Below, piece by piece: positions 35,454-44,309 of a DNA stretch of 64,000 nt; position 1 is the stretch's first letter; every line of letters starts with the position of its first letter. The stretch spans positions 281,930 through 345,929 of the forward strand of contig NZ_BMJA01000001.1 of the NCBI RefSeq assembly GCF_014642835.1. Reading direction: 5' to 3'. Made by a program: the position numbers and the translations under genes. Source of the stretch: Dyella nitratireducens. Lineage in GTDB: Bacteria; Pseudomonadota; Gammaproteobacteria; Xanthomonadales; Rhodanobacteraceae. The notes beneath the pieces were generated by a model. That model was not told the DNA's origin and did not search any database. It saw nothing but the letters and a program-made list of their open reading frames with translations.

Positions 35454-37423
35454 CGCCCGAACTCGGCCAGCTTGCACTCATTCTTGCGTTGTTTCTCGCG
35501 CTGGCGCAAAGCGTGCTGCCATTGATCGGCGCATGGCGCGGCAATCGAGCATTGATGGCAGTGGCGCGTCCGGCCGCCACCGGGCAGGCCGTATTTGTAG
35601 CGCTGGCGTTCGCGATTCTTGTATCGGCGTTCCTGCGCTTCGATTTTTCGGTGCAGTACGTGGCTGACAATTCGAACCTGCAACTGCCCTGGTATTACCG
35701 CATCGCAGCGGTGTGGGGCGCGCACGAAGGTTCGATGCTGCTGTGGGTGCTGATTCTCAACGTGTGGACCGTGGCGCTTACGCTATTCAGTCGTCGTCTG
35801 CCGGATGCGTTTCTGGCACGTGTGCTCAGTGTGCTTGGCATCATCTCGACCGGGTTTCTGTGCTTCATCCTGTTCACATCGAATCCGTTCGCACGTTTGC
35901 TGCCGATGCCACCGGATGGCGCGGACCTCAATCCGGTCCTGCAAGACCCGGGCATGACCTTCCACCCACCCGTGCTGTACATGGGTTATGTCGGTTTCTC
36001 GGTAGCGTTTGCGTTTTCCATTGCTGCCTTGCTCGGCGGCTCCATGCAACAGAGCTGGGTACGCTGGGCGCGGCCGTGGACGAATGCAGCATGGGGATTT
36101 CTTTCCTGCGGCATCGTCGCCGGCAGTTGGTGGGCGTATGCGGAACTGGGCTGGGGCGGTTGGTGGTTCTGGGATCCGGTAGAAAACGCCAGTTTCATGC
36201 CGTGGCTGGTGGGCGTAGCGCTGATCCATGCGCAGGCCGTCACGGAGAAGCGCGGCTCGCTGCGCGCGTGGACGATTTTGCTATCGCTGTTCGCATTCTC
36301 GCTGTCGCTGCTGGGCACGTTCCTGGTGCGCTCGGGCATTCTTACTTCGGTGCATGCGTTTGCATCCGATCCGCGCCGTGGCACTTTCATTCTTTGTTTC
36401 CTCGCCGTCGTGGTCGGCGGTTCTTTGCTGCTGTATGCACTGCGCGCACCAAAGGTGGCCGGCGGCAAAGCGTTTGCACTGGTCTCGCGCGAAAGCGCGA
36501 TCCTGGTCGGCAACCTCATGTTCACCGTGGCCGCGGCCATGGTGATGCTCGGCACGCTGTTCCCGCTGCTGGGCGATGCGCTGAACCTGGGCAAGATCTC
36601 CGTTGGCCCACCCTATTTCGGTTTGCTGTTTCCCTTGCTGATGCTGCCGGTGGTGCTGCTGCTTCCGTTTGGTCCCTATCTGCGTTGGGGTAACAGCGAA
36701 GCGCCGATGCTCAAGCAAGTACTGGTGCGCGCGGGCATCGCCGCGGCGGCCTGTGCAGTGATCGCTGCGTTCCTGGTGCAGGGCCAATTGAAGGCGATCG
36801 CCGGCGTGGCCAGCGCGGTATGGGTGGGCATGGGCGTGGTGTTGTACGTACTCAAGCGCTGGCGCGACATGCCACGCGGGCGCCGTTATCCTGCCGAGAT
36901 GGCCGGCATGCTGCTGGCACACTTCGGTGTAGCGATTTTCCTGATCGGCGTGCTGCTATCCGAATCGTTGAGCGTGACGCGCGACGTACGCCTGTCGCCC
37001 GGACAAGTCGCCACGGTCGGCGGTTATGAATTTCGCTTTGACGGCGTGACACAAGCCACAGGCCCGAACTGGACCGCACAGCAAGGCGTGGTGACCGTGA
37101 CGCGCAACGGCGCACCGGTGGCCGTAATGCATCCGCAGAAACGCACCTACGCACATGAGCAGGTGCAGACCACGTCTGCGATCGATCCGGGCGTCACCCG
37201 CGACATCTACGTCGCATTGGGCGAGCCGATGGACCCGAATCACGTGGAAGGCGCGTGGGCTCTGCGCTTGTACACCAAGCCGTTCGTGCGCTGGATCTGG
37301 GGCGGTGGCCTGTTCATGATGCTGGGCGGTTTCGTCAGCGCAGCCGATCGCCGTTTCCACGTTAAGCGCGAAGCGGAAGCCGCGCAGACTGTCACCGCTG
37401 TGCTGCAGGAATCGCAGGCATGA
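35450..37423 (+). CDS. ccmF: cytochrome c heme lyase subunit CcmF
   Basis: A 657-residue polytopic membrane protein, the core of the heme ligation complex that attaches heme to apocytochrome c. The WWD motif is [20 protein letters not shown], preceded by the conserved [11 protein letters not shown]. The C-terminal periplasmic domain and final span are present. Length is normal and both ends overlap neighbours by 4 bp. Confidence 0.97.
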   Translation: MTPELGQLALILALFLALAQSVLPLIGAWRGNRALMAVARPAATGQAVFVALAFAILVSAFLRFDFSVQYVADNSNLQLPWYYRIAAVWGAHEGSMLLWVLILNVWTVALTLFSRRLPDAFLARVLSVLGIISTGFLCFILFTSNPFARLLPMPPDGADLNPVLQDPGMTFHPPVLYMGYVGFSVAFAFSIAALLGGSMQQSWVRWARPWTNAAWGFLSCGIVAGSWWAYAELGWGGWWFWDPVENASFMPWLVGVALIHAQAVTEKRGSLRAWTILLSLFAFSLSLLGTFLVRSGILTSVHAFASDPRRGTFILCFLAVVVGGSLLLYALRAPKVAGGKAFALVSRESAILVGNLMFTVAAAMVMLGTLFPLLGDALNLGKISVGPPYFGLLFPLLMLPVVLLLPFGPYLRWGNSEAPMLKQVLVRAGIAAAACAVIAAFLVQGQLKAIAGVASAVWVGMGVVLYVLKRWRDMPRGRRYPAEMAGMLLAHFGVAIFLIGVLLSESLSVTRDVRLSPGQVATVGGYEFRFDGVTQATGPNWTAQQGVVTVTRNGAPVAVMHPQKRTYAHEQVQTTSAIDPGVTRDIYVALGEPMDPNHVEGAWALRLYTKPFVRWIWGGGLFMMLGGFVSAADRRFHVKREAEAAQTVTAVLQESQA

Positions 37424-37962
37424 GCCGATTGCTGCCTTTCTTCGCCTTCGTACTGCTGGCGGCGTTGCTAGGTTTCGGCATCTGGTGGAACAGCGCGCAC
37501 GATCCCACTGCCGTGCCCTCACCATTGATCAACAAACCCGCGCCGGCGTTTGCACTGCCGATGCTGGACCAACCCACCAAGACAGTGAGCAAGGAATCGC
37601 TGCTGGGCAAGCCTTACCTGGTGAATGTGTTTGCCAGCTGGTGCTTTGCCTGTGGTGAGGAACATCCGGTGCTGATGGAAGAATCCAAAGGCCTCGGTGT
37701 TCCGGTAATCGGTTATGACTACAAGGACGATCCCAACGATGCGAAGTCATGGCTGGCGCAACACGGCAATCCTTACGACATGGTGATCGCGGATACCAGT
37801 GGCCATACAGCGATCGATTTCGGCGTGTACGGCGCACCAGAAACGTTTTTGATCGACGCCAAGGGTGTGATCCGCTACAAGCGCATCGGCCCGTTGACGT
37901 CGGACGTGATTGCGCAGCAGCTGAAGCCGGCGATCGAGGCCTTGCAGAAGGAGGCGCCGTAA
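37420..37962 (+). CDS. ccmG: periplasmic thiol:disulfide oxidoreductase CcmG (DsbE)
   Basis: A 180-residue membrane-anchored thioredoxin-fold protein that reduces apocytochrome c or CcmH. N-terminal anchor about 5-24; active site ASWCFACGEEHP with Cys75 and Cys78; the cis-Pro segment GAPETFLID is present. It overlaps ccmF by 4 bp and ccmH by 1 bp (TAATG). Confidence 0.95.
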   Translation: MSRLLPFFAFVLLAALLGFGIWWNSAHDPTAVPSPLINKPAPAFALPMLDQPTKTVSKESLLGKPYLVNVFASWCFACGEEHPVLMEESKGLGVPVIGYDYKDDPNDAKSWLAQHGNPYDMVIADTSGHTAIDFGVYGAPETFLIDAKGVIRYKRIGPLTSDVIAQQLKPAIEALQKEAP

Positions 37963-38411
37963 TGGCGAAGCTTCTGCGCACTATCGTTCTGCTGATGCTC
38001 ATCGCCATCACCGGGATCGCAGCAGCCCAAGCCATCGATCCGCTCCCCTTCCGCGACCACGCCGAAGAGCTACGCTTCCAGCACCTCACCAGCGAACTGC
38101 GCTGCCTGGTCTGCCAGGACGAAAACCTCGCCGACTCCAACGCCGACTTCGCCCGCGATCTGCGCCACAAAGTGTTCGAGCTGATGCAGCAGGGCAAGAG
38201 CGATGCCCAGATCAAGCAATACCTGGTGGATCGCTATTCCGACTTCGTGCTCTACGATCCTCCGGTCAATGGCCGCACCTGGCTGTTGTGGTTCGGCCCG
38301 CTGCTGATTCTGATCACCGGCGGCGTGGTCGTTGCCAGCACCATCCGCAAACGCAGCCGGTCCGGCGCATCCGCCGCCTCTGCACCAACCGAGAACGGGG
38401 ACGATTGGTGA
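37962..38411 (+). CDS. ccmH: cytochrome c-type biogenesis protein CcmH
   Basis: A 149-residue protein with a signal peptide or anchor, the apocytochrome thiol-reducing motif LRCLVCQ (Cys48, Cys51) and a C-terminal span (WLLWFGPLLILITGGVVVAS). It is the short CcmL-type form; the TPR half is the separate ccmI that follows. GTGA overlap with ccmI. Confidence 0.95.
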   Translation: MAKLLRTIVLLMLIAITGIAAAQAIDPLPFRDHAEELRFQHLTSELRCLVCQDENLADSNADFARDLRHKVFELMQQGKSDAQIKQYLVDRYSDFVLYDPPVNGRTWLLWFGPLLILITGGVVVASTIRKRSRSGASAASAPTENGDDW

Positions 38412-39457
38412 AACCGCTTTTCTACATCGTCGCCGCAGTGATGATCGCTGTGGCGTTGGCCGTGTTGTTGCTGCCGTTGCTGCGACATGGACGGCAAGCT
38501 GGTCGTCCGCGCGGTTTGTTCGTATTGATGCTGTGCATGGCACTGGCCGTTCCGATTGGTGCAGCGCTGCTGTATTGGAAGATCGGCACACCTGTCGCGC
38601 TGAATGGCGTACCCAGTCAGGCGCAGACCATCACCGACGTCAACAAGGCGCTGGACGAACTGCGCGCGCACCTCGCTGCCCAGCCGAACGACGTGCAAGG
38701 CTGGCTGCTGCTGGCGCAGGCCGACATGGAAATGCAGCAGCCCGATCAGGCGCGCGATGCCTACGAGCGGGTACTCAAGCTCAAGCCGGACAACACCACC
38801 GCGATGGTCGGCTGGGCACAGGCGGAATCCACCGCAAGCCCAGACCACCACATCAGCGATCGTGGACGCGCGATGTTGGAACGCGCCGTAAAGCTCGAGC
38901 CGGACAATCAGCGCGGACTGTGGCTGCTTGGTATCAGCGATTTCCAGCAAGGCCGCTTCGCCGATGCAGCGTCCACCTGGCGTACCTTGCAGCCGATGCT
39001 GCAGCCGGGCTCCAACGTGGCCCAGGCGGTCGCGCAGCAGATCGCCATGGCGGATGCGCGTGCCGGTGCACCGGCTGCCTCCTCCAGTGTGGCAGCTCCG
39101 GCGTCGTCCGAGACTGCCTTGCACGTGGAGGTGTCTCTGGCCCCGGCGCTCAAAGCCAAACTCACCACTAGCGATACGCTATTCGTCTACGCCCGCGCGG
39201 AAAATGGCCCGCCCATGCCGCTCGCCATAGCCCGGCTCGATGCCAGCCAGTTGCCTGCCACCGTCACGCTGACCGATGCCATGAGCATGCTGCCATCAAT
39301 GAAACTGTCCTCCGTGCCGCGTGTGGTGATTGGCGCACGCATCAGCCATAGCGGCAATGCGACGGCCCAGGCAGGGGATCTGGAAGGTGATGGCGGCACG
39401 GTCGAGGTGGATAGCAAGGCGCCGGTGAAGGTGGTCATCGACAAAGTGCACGACTGA
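38408..39457 (+). CDS. ccmI: cytochrome c maturation protein CcmI (CycH), TPR domain
   Basis: A 349-residue apocytochrome c chaperone. Start at GTG 38408, overlapping the ccmH stop, which gives MKPLFYIVAAVMIAVALAVL as the first of two N-terminal spans. TPR units follow (ALDELRAHLAAQPNDVQGWL, LLAQADMEMQQPDQARDAYE), then a beta-rich C-terminal domain. It is the last gene of the ccm operon; a family B repeat follows. Confidence 0.92.
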   Translation: MKPLFYIVAAVMIAVALAVLLLPLLRHGRQAGRPRGLFVLMLCMALAVPIGAALLYWKIGTPVALNGVPSQAQTITDVNKALDELRAHLAAQPNDVQGWLLLAQADMEMQQPDQARDAYERVLKLKPDNTTAMVGWAQAESTASPDHHISDRGRAMLERAVKLEPDNQRGLWLLGISDFQQGRFADAASTWRTLQPMLQPGSNVAQAVAQQIAMADARAGAPAASSSVAAPASSETALHVEVSLAPALKAKLTTSDTLFVYARAENGPPMPLAIARLDASQLPATVTLTDAMSMLPSMKLSSVPRVVIGARISHSGNATAQAGDLEGDGGTVEVDSKAPVKVVIDKVHD

Positions 39458-39503
39458 GCATCGGCCAGGATTTATGCACTTTTGTGCTGACTGACTCCCT
39501 CAC

Positions 39504-39621
39504 TGTCATTCCGGCGCACGCCGGAATCCAGTAAAACATGTTGTGCGAAGCACACCGAACAAGGTTTAGTGTGCTTCGCACGGTTGATTGACACTGGATT
39601 CCGGCCTTCGCCGGAATGACA
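39504..39621. repeat. family B inverted repeat with inserted hairpin
   Basis: Outer arms TGTCATTCCGGCGCACGCCG.. (39504-39532) and the matching ..CGCCGGAATGACA (39592-39621) flank an inner perfect 12-bp hairpin (TGCGAAGCACAC 39544-39555, GTGTGCTTCGCA 39569-39580). It lies between ccmI and metX and could end ccm transcription. Confidence 0.88.
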
Positions 39622-39683
39622 ACTGGGCGAGACCAGCACTTATGTTCAATCGAGCGGAACCTACTACTACGCAAGGCCCCGCA

Positions 39684-40784
39684 ATGAGCGACGCACGCCA
39701 ATACTTCAACCTGCCCTCCCCATTCGCCATGAAACGCGGCGGCAGCTTGCACGGCGCACGCATCGCCTACGAAACCTGGGGCAGCTTGAACGCGGCACGC
39801 GACAACGCCGTGCTCATCCTCACCGGCCTTTCGCCCAGCGCGCACGCTGCGTCCAACGCACACGATCCCTCGCACGGCTGGTGGGAGGGTATGCTCGGCC
39901 CCGGCAAGGCGATCGATACCAACCGCTGGTTCGTGATCTGCGTGAATTCACTGGGCAGCGACAAGGGCTCCACCTGCCCCGCCTCCCTCGACCCAGCCAC
40001 CGGTGAACCGTATCGCCTTAGCTTTCCCGATCTTTCACTGGAAGACGTGGCCAATGCCGCACATGGGCTGGTCAAAAGCCTGGGTATCGAACAACTCGCC
40101 TGCCTGATCGGTTGTTCGATGGGCGGCATGAGCGCACTGGGCTACATGGTGCTGCATCCCAATAGCGTGCGCACGCACATCAGCGTGGATACCGCACCGC
40201 AAGCGCAGCCATTCGCGATTGCCATCCGCTCATTGCAACGCGAAGCCATCCGGCTCGATGCGGATTGGAACGGCGGCCAGTACGACGACGAGCGCTATCC
40301 GGACATCGGCATGAGCATCGCGCGCAAGCTTGGTGTGATCACCTATCGCTCCGCGATGGAATGGAATGGCCGCTTTGCGCGCATTCGCCTCGATCCCGAG
40401 CAGCGCGAAGAACAACCCTTCGGCTTCGAATTCCAGGTGGAGTCCTACCTCGAAAGCCACGCACGACGCTTCGTGCGCACCTTCGACCCCAACAGCTATC
40501 TCTACCTCTCGCGCGCCAGCGACTGGTTCGATATTGCCGAGTACGGCAACGGCAGCGTGCTGGAAGGCTTGAAGCACATCCGCATCGAGCAAGCACTGGT
40601 GATTGGCGTCAGCACCGACATCCTGTTTCCGCTGGAACAGCAGGAACAGATCGCCGAAGGCCTGGAAGCCGCCGGCGCCAAGGTGGAATTCGTAGCCCTG
40701 GATTCGCCGCAGGGCCACGACGCCTTCCTGGTGGATATCGAGAACTACAGCCGCGCGATCGGCGGGTTTCTTGCGCGGTTGTAA
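39684..40784 (+). CDS. metX: MetX-family homoserine/serine O-acyltransferase
   Basis: A 366-residue alpha/beta-hydrolase-fold acyltransferase. The nucleophile elbow GCSMGGM holds Ser145; Asp312 (STDILFP) and His345 (GHDAF) complete the triad. MetX homologues acylate L-homoserine with acetyl- or succinyl-CoA, and a xanthomonad branch is reported to act as serine O-succinyltransferase in cysteine synthesis. The local HDPSHGWWEGMLGPGKAID and NSLGSDKGSTCPAS segments differ from classical acetyltransferases, so acyl donor and acceptor are left open. The start is ATG 39684; the upstream frame is repeat sequence. Confidence 0.88.
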   Translation: MSDARQYFNLPSPFAMKRGGSLHGARIAYETWGSLNAARDNAVLILTGLSPSAHAASNAHDPSHGWWEGMLGPGKAIDTNRWFVICVNSLGSDKGSTCPASLDPATGEPYRLSFPDLSLEDVANAAHGLVKSLGIEQLACLIGCSMGGMSALGYMVLHPNSVRTHISVDTAPQAQPFAIAIRSLQREAIRLDADWNGGQYDDERYPDIGMSIARKLGVITYRSAMEWNGRFARIRLDPEQREEQPFGFEFQVESYLESHARRFVRTFDPNSYLYLSRASDWFDIAEYGNGSVLEGLKHIRIEQALVIGVSTDILFPLEQQEQIAEGLEAAGAKVEFVALDSPQGHDAFLVDIENYSRAIGGFLARL

Positions 40785-40850
40785 CGAATACGCCACGAAG
40801 CGAGAAGCTTGACGCTGCCGTTACGCCGCACGTGTTGATCTGTAGAGCCG

Positions 40851-40889
40851 GCCTGATGTCACTTCACTGTCAATGCAACGACATCAGGC
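40851..40889. terminator. hairpin between metX and the DUF3597 gene
   Basis: GCCTGATGTC (40851-40860) and GACATCAGGC (40880-40889) form a perfect 10-bp stem with a 19-nt loop. There is no T tract on the plus strand, so a terminator or regulatory hairpin is possible but not certain. Confidence 0.4.
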
Positions 40890-40942
40890 GGGTGTCTGCT
40901 TAGTCCCTGCACTCCCTTCAACTGACAAAGAAGGATTTAGAC

Positions 40943-41356
40943 ATGGGTCTGTTCAACGCCATTCTCAGCAAGCTCGGCTTCGGTCACCACGACGACACTG
41001 CACAAACACCTGCAGCCGCAGCACCCACGGCAACCGTGCCAGCGGCGGACACTCCCACGGTGGTGACGACTGCACCGTCTGTCACCACCATGCCGGAAGT
41101 GGACGTGGTAGCCAAGCTGGATCAATGGGCTGCTGCCAATCCCCAAAAGCTCAATTGGAAAGTATCGATTGTCGACCTGCTTAAGCTGCTGGATCTCGAC
41201 AGCAGTTTGGACGCACGTAAAAGCCTCGCCACAGAACTGGGTTGTCCACCGGACTTGATGAGCGACTCGGCGCAAATGAACATATGGCTGCACAAGATGG
41301 TGCTGAAAAAACTCGCCGAAAACGGCGGCAACATTCCCAAGGACCTGTTGCAATAA
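40943..41356 (+). CDS. DUF3597 domain-containing protein
   Basis: A 137-residue protein. It has a short N-terminal helix MGLFNAILSKLGFGHHDD, a Thr/Ala/Pro-rich linker (about 20-50) and the compact helical DUF3597 domain (VVAKLDQWAAANPQKLNWKV..DLLKLLDLDSSLDARKSLATEL..IWLHKMVLKKLAENGG). The function of this family is unknown to me. A good ribosome site AAGGA lies 7 bp before the ATG. It probably forms its own transcription unit. Confidence 0.88.
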   Translation: MGLFNAILSKLGFGHHDDTAQTPAAAAPTATVPAADTPTVVTTAPSVTTMPEVDVVAKLDQWAAANPQKLNWKVSIVDLLKLLDLDSSLDARKSLATELGCPPDLMSDSAQMNIWLHKMVLKKLAENGGNIPKDLLQ

Positions 41357-41418
41357 TGCTTTTATGGGGCACAGCGGCCGTACGCCGCTCCCCCAACCTA
41401 CAGCACCAGCTTTCGCAC

Positions 41419-41754
41419 CTATGACAGCGCCTGGGCCGGCAGCTCCAGCGACCTGAACTCTGCAAACATCTTCTCCGCCTCAGGCAGCTCGCGCAGCGGC
41501 ACATAGTCGCAGACGGCGGCAAAGCGCTCCCACAGATCCACGACACGCGCGCTTGCATGGGCATCCTCGATGGCGCCGTCCTTCCACTCGAACACCTCGA
41601 CGATGATGCCGTCCAAGCCCCGCATCGCCTGTGCAGGCCGATCGGTAACCAGCCCTAGCGTACGCAGGCACGGCACATGCTCACGAACCAGGGCCTCCAG
41701 GTCCTCCGCGCACCCCGGCTTCGGACGGTACGCTACAATCACCATCACACCCAT
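41419..41754 (-). CDS. small protein, probable ABM-type dimeric alpha-beta barrel
   Basis: A 111-residue protein. MVIVAYRPKPGCAEDLEALVREHVPCLRTLG and IIVEVFEWKDGAIEDAHASARVVDLWERFAAV resemble the ferredoxin-like fold of antibiotic-biosynthesis-monooxygenase domain proteins, which bind or oxidise small molecules. No catalytic residues can be named. GGGGAG lies 6 bp before the start. It is divergent from the cysteine dioxygenase family gene, 113 bp away. Confidence 0.7.
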   Translation of the reverse strand: MGVMVIVAYRPKPGCAEDLEALVREHVPCLRTLGLVTDRPAQAMRGLDGIIVEVFEWKDGAIEDAHASARVVDLWERFAAVCDYVPLRELPEAEKMFAEFRSLELPAQALS

Positions 41755-41867
41755 GTGACGCTCCCCCTCGGATTGGTTCGGGGCAAGGCTAGCAGAGAAG
41801 CTTCAAGCCGGCGTCAACACCCCGGCCTTCATGGGTGGCAAGCCTTTCAGATTTACTGAGACCTTCG

Positions 41868-42455
41868 ATGCTCACCACAGAATTCCCCGGCTGTCGGAAA
41901 CTCATTCAGGCGATCGACACGGCTGTCGCCAAAGGCTCCACGCCTGCCATCACCGACAGCCTGCGCAACAGCCTATGCAAGTTGATCCAAAGCCAGGAAA
42001 TCATCCTGCCCGCCTGCGTGTTCGAGACCGCCGAAAACCGCTACGCGCGCCGCGAGCTCTATCACAGCGACGAGTACGGCTATTGCGTGGTGGCCATGAC
42101 CTGGGCGCCCGGCCAGGGCACCCCGATCCACGACCATTGCGGCATGTGGTGCGTGGAAGGCGTCTGGAGCGGCGCACTGGAAGTGGTGCAATACGAACAA
42201 CTGCCCGCCGGCGGCCATGAGGACCTGTACCGCTTCCAGCCGGTCGGCTCCATCCAGGCCGGCCCTGGCTCCGCCGGCAGCCTGATCCCGCCGCACGAAT
42301 ACCACACCATCCGCAATCCCAGCGACGACACCATTGCGGTCAGCCTGCACATCTACTCCGGCAACATGACCCACTGCGCCGTGTTCCAGCCCAAGGACGG
42401 CGGCCACTGCTACGAGCGCCAGGATCGTAAATTGAGTCTCGACCCGGTGAACTGA
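41868..42455 (+). CDS. cysteine dioxygenase family protein (thiol dioxygenase cupin)
   Basis: A 195-residue cupin of the type I cysteine dioxygenase family, an iron enzyme that adds O2 to a thiol such as cysteine or 3-mercaptopropionate to give a sulfinate. The iron-binding histidines are in the first cupin motif TPIHDHCGMWC (His88, His90), with a third in PPHEYHTIRN. The start is ATG 41868 (MLTTEFPGC); an upstream GTG at 41835 is also in frame. Substrate cannot be chosen from sequence. Confidence 0.88.
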   Translation: MLTTEFPGCRKLIQAIDTAVAKGSTPAITDSLRNSLCKLIQSQEIILPACVFETAENRYARRELYHSDEYGYCVVAMTWAPGQGTPIHDHCGMWCVEGVWSGALEVVQYEQLPAGGHEDLYRFQPVGSIQAGPGSAGSLIPPHEYHTIRNPSDDTIAVSLHIYSGNMTHCAVFQPKDGGHCYERQDRKLSLDPVN

Positions 42456-42461
42456 AACCGG

Positions 42462-42467
42462 CATAAT
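42462..42467 (+). promoter_or_regulatory. candidate -10 box of tRNA-Leu
   Basis: CATAAT lies 14 bp upstream of the mature tRNA 5' end, in the context GGCATAATAGG. A good -35 box is not evident, so this is tentative. Confidence 0.4.
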
Positions 42468-42481
42468 AGGCGTTCGCACTT

Positions 42482-42567
42482 GCCGGTGTGGCGGAATGGT
42501 AGACGCGGCGGACTCAAAATCCGCTTCTGGCGACAGAGTGTAGGTTCAAGTCCTATCACCGGTACCA
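42482..42567 (+). tRNA. tRNA-Leu, anticodon CAA
   Basis: The acceptor stem GCCGGTG pairs with CACCGGT (42557-42563), followed by discriminator A and encoded CCA (42565-42567). Anticodon stem GCGGA/TCCGC with loop CTCAAAA gives anticodon CAA, reading UUG. It has a long class II variable arm and T-loop GGTTCAAGTCC. Confidence 0.96.
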
Positions 42568-42574
42568 ATCGATA

Positions 42575-42604
42575 AAAGGCCGCTTATGCGGCCTTTGTCT
42601 TTTT
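42575..42604 (+). terminator. rho-independent terminator after tRNA-Leu
   Basis: AAAGGCCGC, loop TTAT, GCGGCCTTT, then GTCTTTTT. A compact GC stem followed by a T run just after the tRNA. Confidence 0.85.
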
Positions 42605-42623
42605 CAGGCGCTTCAACACTCAA

Positions 42624-43481
42624 TCAAGCAGAAAGACTCTTGAATGCCTCCGCAAGCGTACGCATCGCATTGCGCGAGCGGCGGTCATTGAGCGCGGAGT
42701 ACAGCACTACTTCCTGACTCGGCAGTGATGGCAATGACAAGGCCGGCCCGATATCGATGGTGCCGCTTGGTGCCGTACGCCGTGCCATCACGGCGATTGC
42801 CAATCCTGCCGCGGCGGCTGCACCAACCACCGCTGCGCCCTTGCCGATAAATACCTCCGTCCATGCAATGCCGGCTTCATCAAGCGCACGTACTGCCGCA
42901 GCGCGGATACCGCATGACTCACCTTGGGTCGATAGCGGCAGAGGCTGACCGGGGCGAAGCGCCCAGTTCGGCGCGCCGATCCAAACGAAGTTTTCGGTGA
43001 AGATGGTTTCGCCTTGATGGCGGCGGTTGTCCGCCTGCAACACCAGCGCCGCATCCAGCGTGCCTTCCTCATACGCCTGCATGACTTCGCGCGAGCCGGC
43101 CACGCGCATTTCGATCAGCAGTTTGGGATCATGCTCGTTCATGCGGCGCAGTAGCGCCGGCAGCTCGCTACCGACGATCAATTGGCTGATGCCGATCGTC
43201 AGCCGGCGCTGCTCCACCTGGAACGACGCCATGGCGCGTTCATGTGCCCCGACCAGAGAACGCGCCGCGTCGAGAAACACACTGCCTTCCGCCGACAAGC
43301 GCACTTGGCGTGGCGTACGCTCCAGCAAGCGGCGGCCAAGCTGCTCTTCCAGGCGCCGCAGCTTCAAGCTAACTGCGGATTGCGTGGTATCGAGCACTTC
43401 CGCCGCGCGCGTGAAGCTTTGCAGGTCGGCAATAAAGACGAAGGCTTTGACGGCATCGAGGTCGAGCGCTTTCACGGGCAT
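42624..43481 (-). CDS. LysR family transcriptional regulator
   Basis: A 285-residue LTTR. The N-terminal winged HTH is AFVFIADLQSFTRAAEVLDT then TQSAVSLKLRRLEEQLGRRL (about 10-50), followed by the co-inducer domain of two alpha/beta subdomains (about 88-285). The effector is unknown. Its upstream region directly abuts the nested palindrome, whose left end begins 10 bp before the start codon, so its promoter must lie in or across that element. Confidence 0.92.
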   Translation of the reverse strand: MPVKALDLDAVKAFVFIADLQSFTRAAEVLDTTQSAVSLKLRRLEEQLGRRLLERTPRQVRLSAEGSVFLDAARSLVGAHERAMASFQVEQRRLTIGISQLIVGSELPALLRRMNEHDPKLLIEMRVAGSREVMQAYEEGTLDAALVLQADNRRHQGETIFTENFVWIGAPNWALRPGQPLPLSTQGESCGIRAAAVRALDEAGIAWTEVFIGKGAAVVGAAAAAGLAIAVMARRTAPSGTIDIGPALSLPSLPSQEVVLYSALNDRRSRNAMRTLAEAFKSLSA

Positions 43482-43490
43482 CAGCGATCA

Positions 43491-43783
43491 CTAGGGATGC
43501 TCTGATCTATTCCACGCACCCGGCATGACGTCCAGAAGGCCCGCAGGGTGTGCCGTGTGGCGCAGGGCAGACTGGCCGTCTGTTCAAGCCGCACGGTGCA
43601 GCCTGCGGGCCTTCTGGACGTCACCCCATCTTTTAAATTCAACCTGTTGGGGCCGCACGGTATGCGCCTCTCACGGTGTCCCGTCGTCTCGACAGACAGC
43701 CAGTCTGCCTTCACCGCCGGAACACCGTGAGAGGCGCATACCGTGCGGTGACGGGTACGTGGAATAGATCAGAGCATCCCTAG
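43491..43783. mobile_element. 293-bp nested palindromic element (MITE-like)
   Basis: The outer terminal inverted repeats are 43491-43516 and 43758-43783, with 26 bp perfect (CTAGGGATGCTCTGATCTAT..). Inside are two separate large hairpins. Hairpin A has 22-bp perfect arms 43526-43547 and 43602-43623, with imperfect inner pairing and a CAGAC-TGGCC-GTCTG tip. Hairpin B has 27-bp perfect arms 43653-43679 and 43722-43748. An AT-rich spacer bounded by CCCC and GGGG lies between them. No ORF looks real and no clear target duplication is seen. A diverged copy of one end is at 12-58. A non-autonomous transposable element is the best guess; the function is unknown. Confidence 0.75.
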
Positions 43784-43865
43784 GGAATCGCCGGAATATA
43801 CGCGGTTCCGATGCGATAGCCAGCCTGGACCTTTGCCCCCGTTTGGGCGCTAGACCGAGCCCGTT

Positions 43866-44309
43866 TCAGTCGCAACCGGTATCCACGAACATCTCGCCAT
43901 GCTGTCCAAAGCGGATCACCGAACGCTGCCTCGCGCGCAGCTCCTTCGCGGTTTCCAGCGATGCCGACAACACAGGCGCCATTTCCGCGATATCCAGCGC
44001 ACGGTTGCCGCGGCGGCGTTGCTTGCCTGCAAAACGAAAGCGATTGTATTGCGACCATGACCCCATCATCAGCACGCAGACCGCCGCGATGGTGATGACC
44101 ATGCTCAGGTCGTTGGCCGCGTGCAGTGGATGCATCAGGCCCAACTGCTTGTACGCATCGCCCAGGCCGAACAGCCAGGCGAAGAAAGTAATCACCGGCA
44201 GCCACAGCGATATCCATAGCGTCCACGCCACGATAGTGACGACGGCGAACAGGCCACGCTGCAGCGGCTGCTGCCGATGTGGCCGGTTGATGATGAAGTC
44301 AGCTTTCAT
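43866..44309 (-). CDS. pgaD: poly-beta-1,6-GlcNAc synthesis accessory protein PgaD
   Basis: A 147-residue inner-membrane protein with two spans (about 20-47 and 66-88) and a basic cytoplasmic C-terminus (SQYNRFRFAGKQRRRG). In E. coli PgaD binds PgaC and stimulates polymerisation in response to c-di-GMP. The N-terminal FIINRPHRQQPLQRG is typical. ATGA overlap with the pgaC stop places it last in pgaABCD. Confidence 0.9.
   Translation of the reverse strand: MKADFIINRPHRQQPLQRGLFAVVTIVAWTLWISLWLPVITFFAWLFGLGDAYKQLGLMHPLHAANDLSMVITIAAVCVLMMGSWSQYNRFRFAGKQRRRGNRALDIAEMAPVLSASLETAKELRARQRSVIRFGQHGEMFVDTGCD

Noticed and set aside
39458..39683. Possible SAM or SAH riboswitch before metX
   Set aside because: The interval is mostly a family B inverted repeat; no conserved riboswitch core was seen. 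A covariance-model search would be decisive.
41868..43783. Genomic island integrated at tRNA-Leu
   Set aside because: No integrase, no duplicated tRNA 3' end and ordinary flanking genes; the terminator directly follows the tRNA. The palindromic element is more than 900 bp away.
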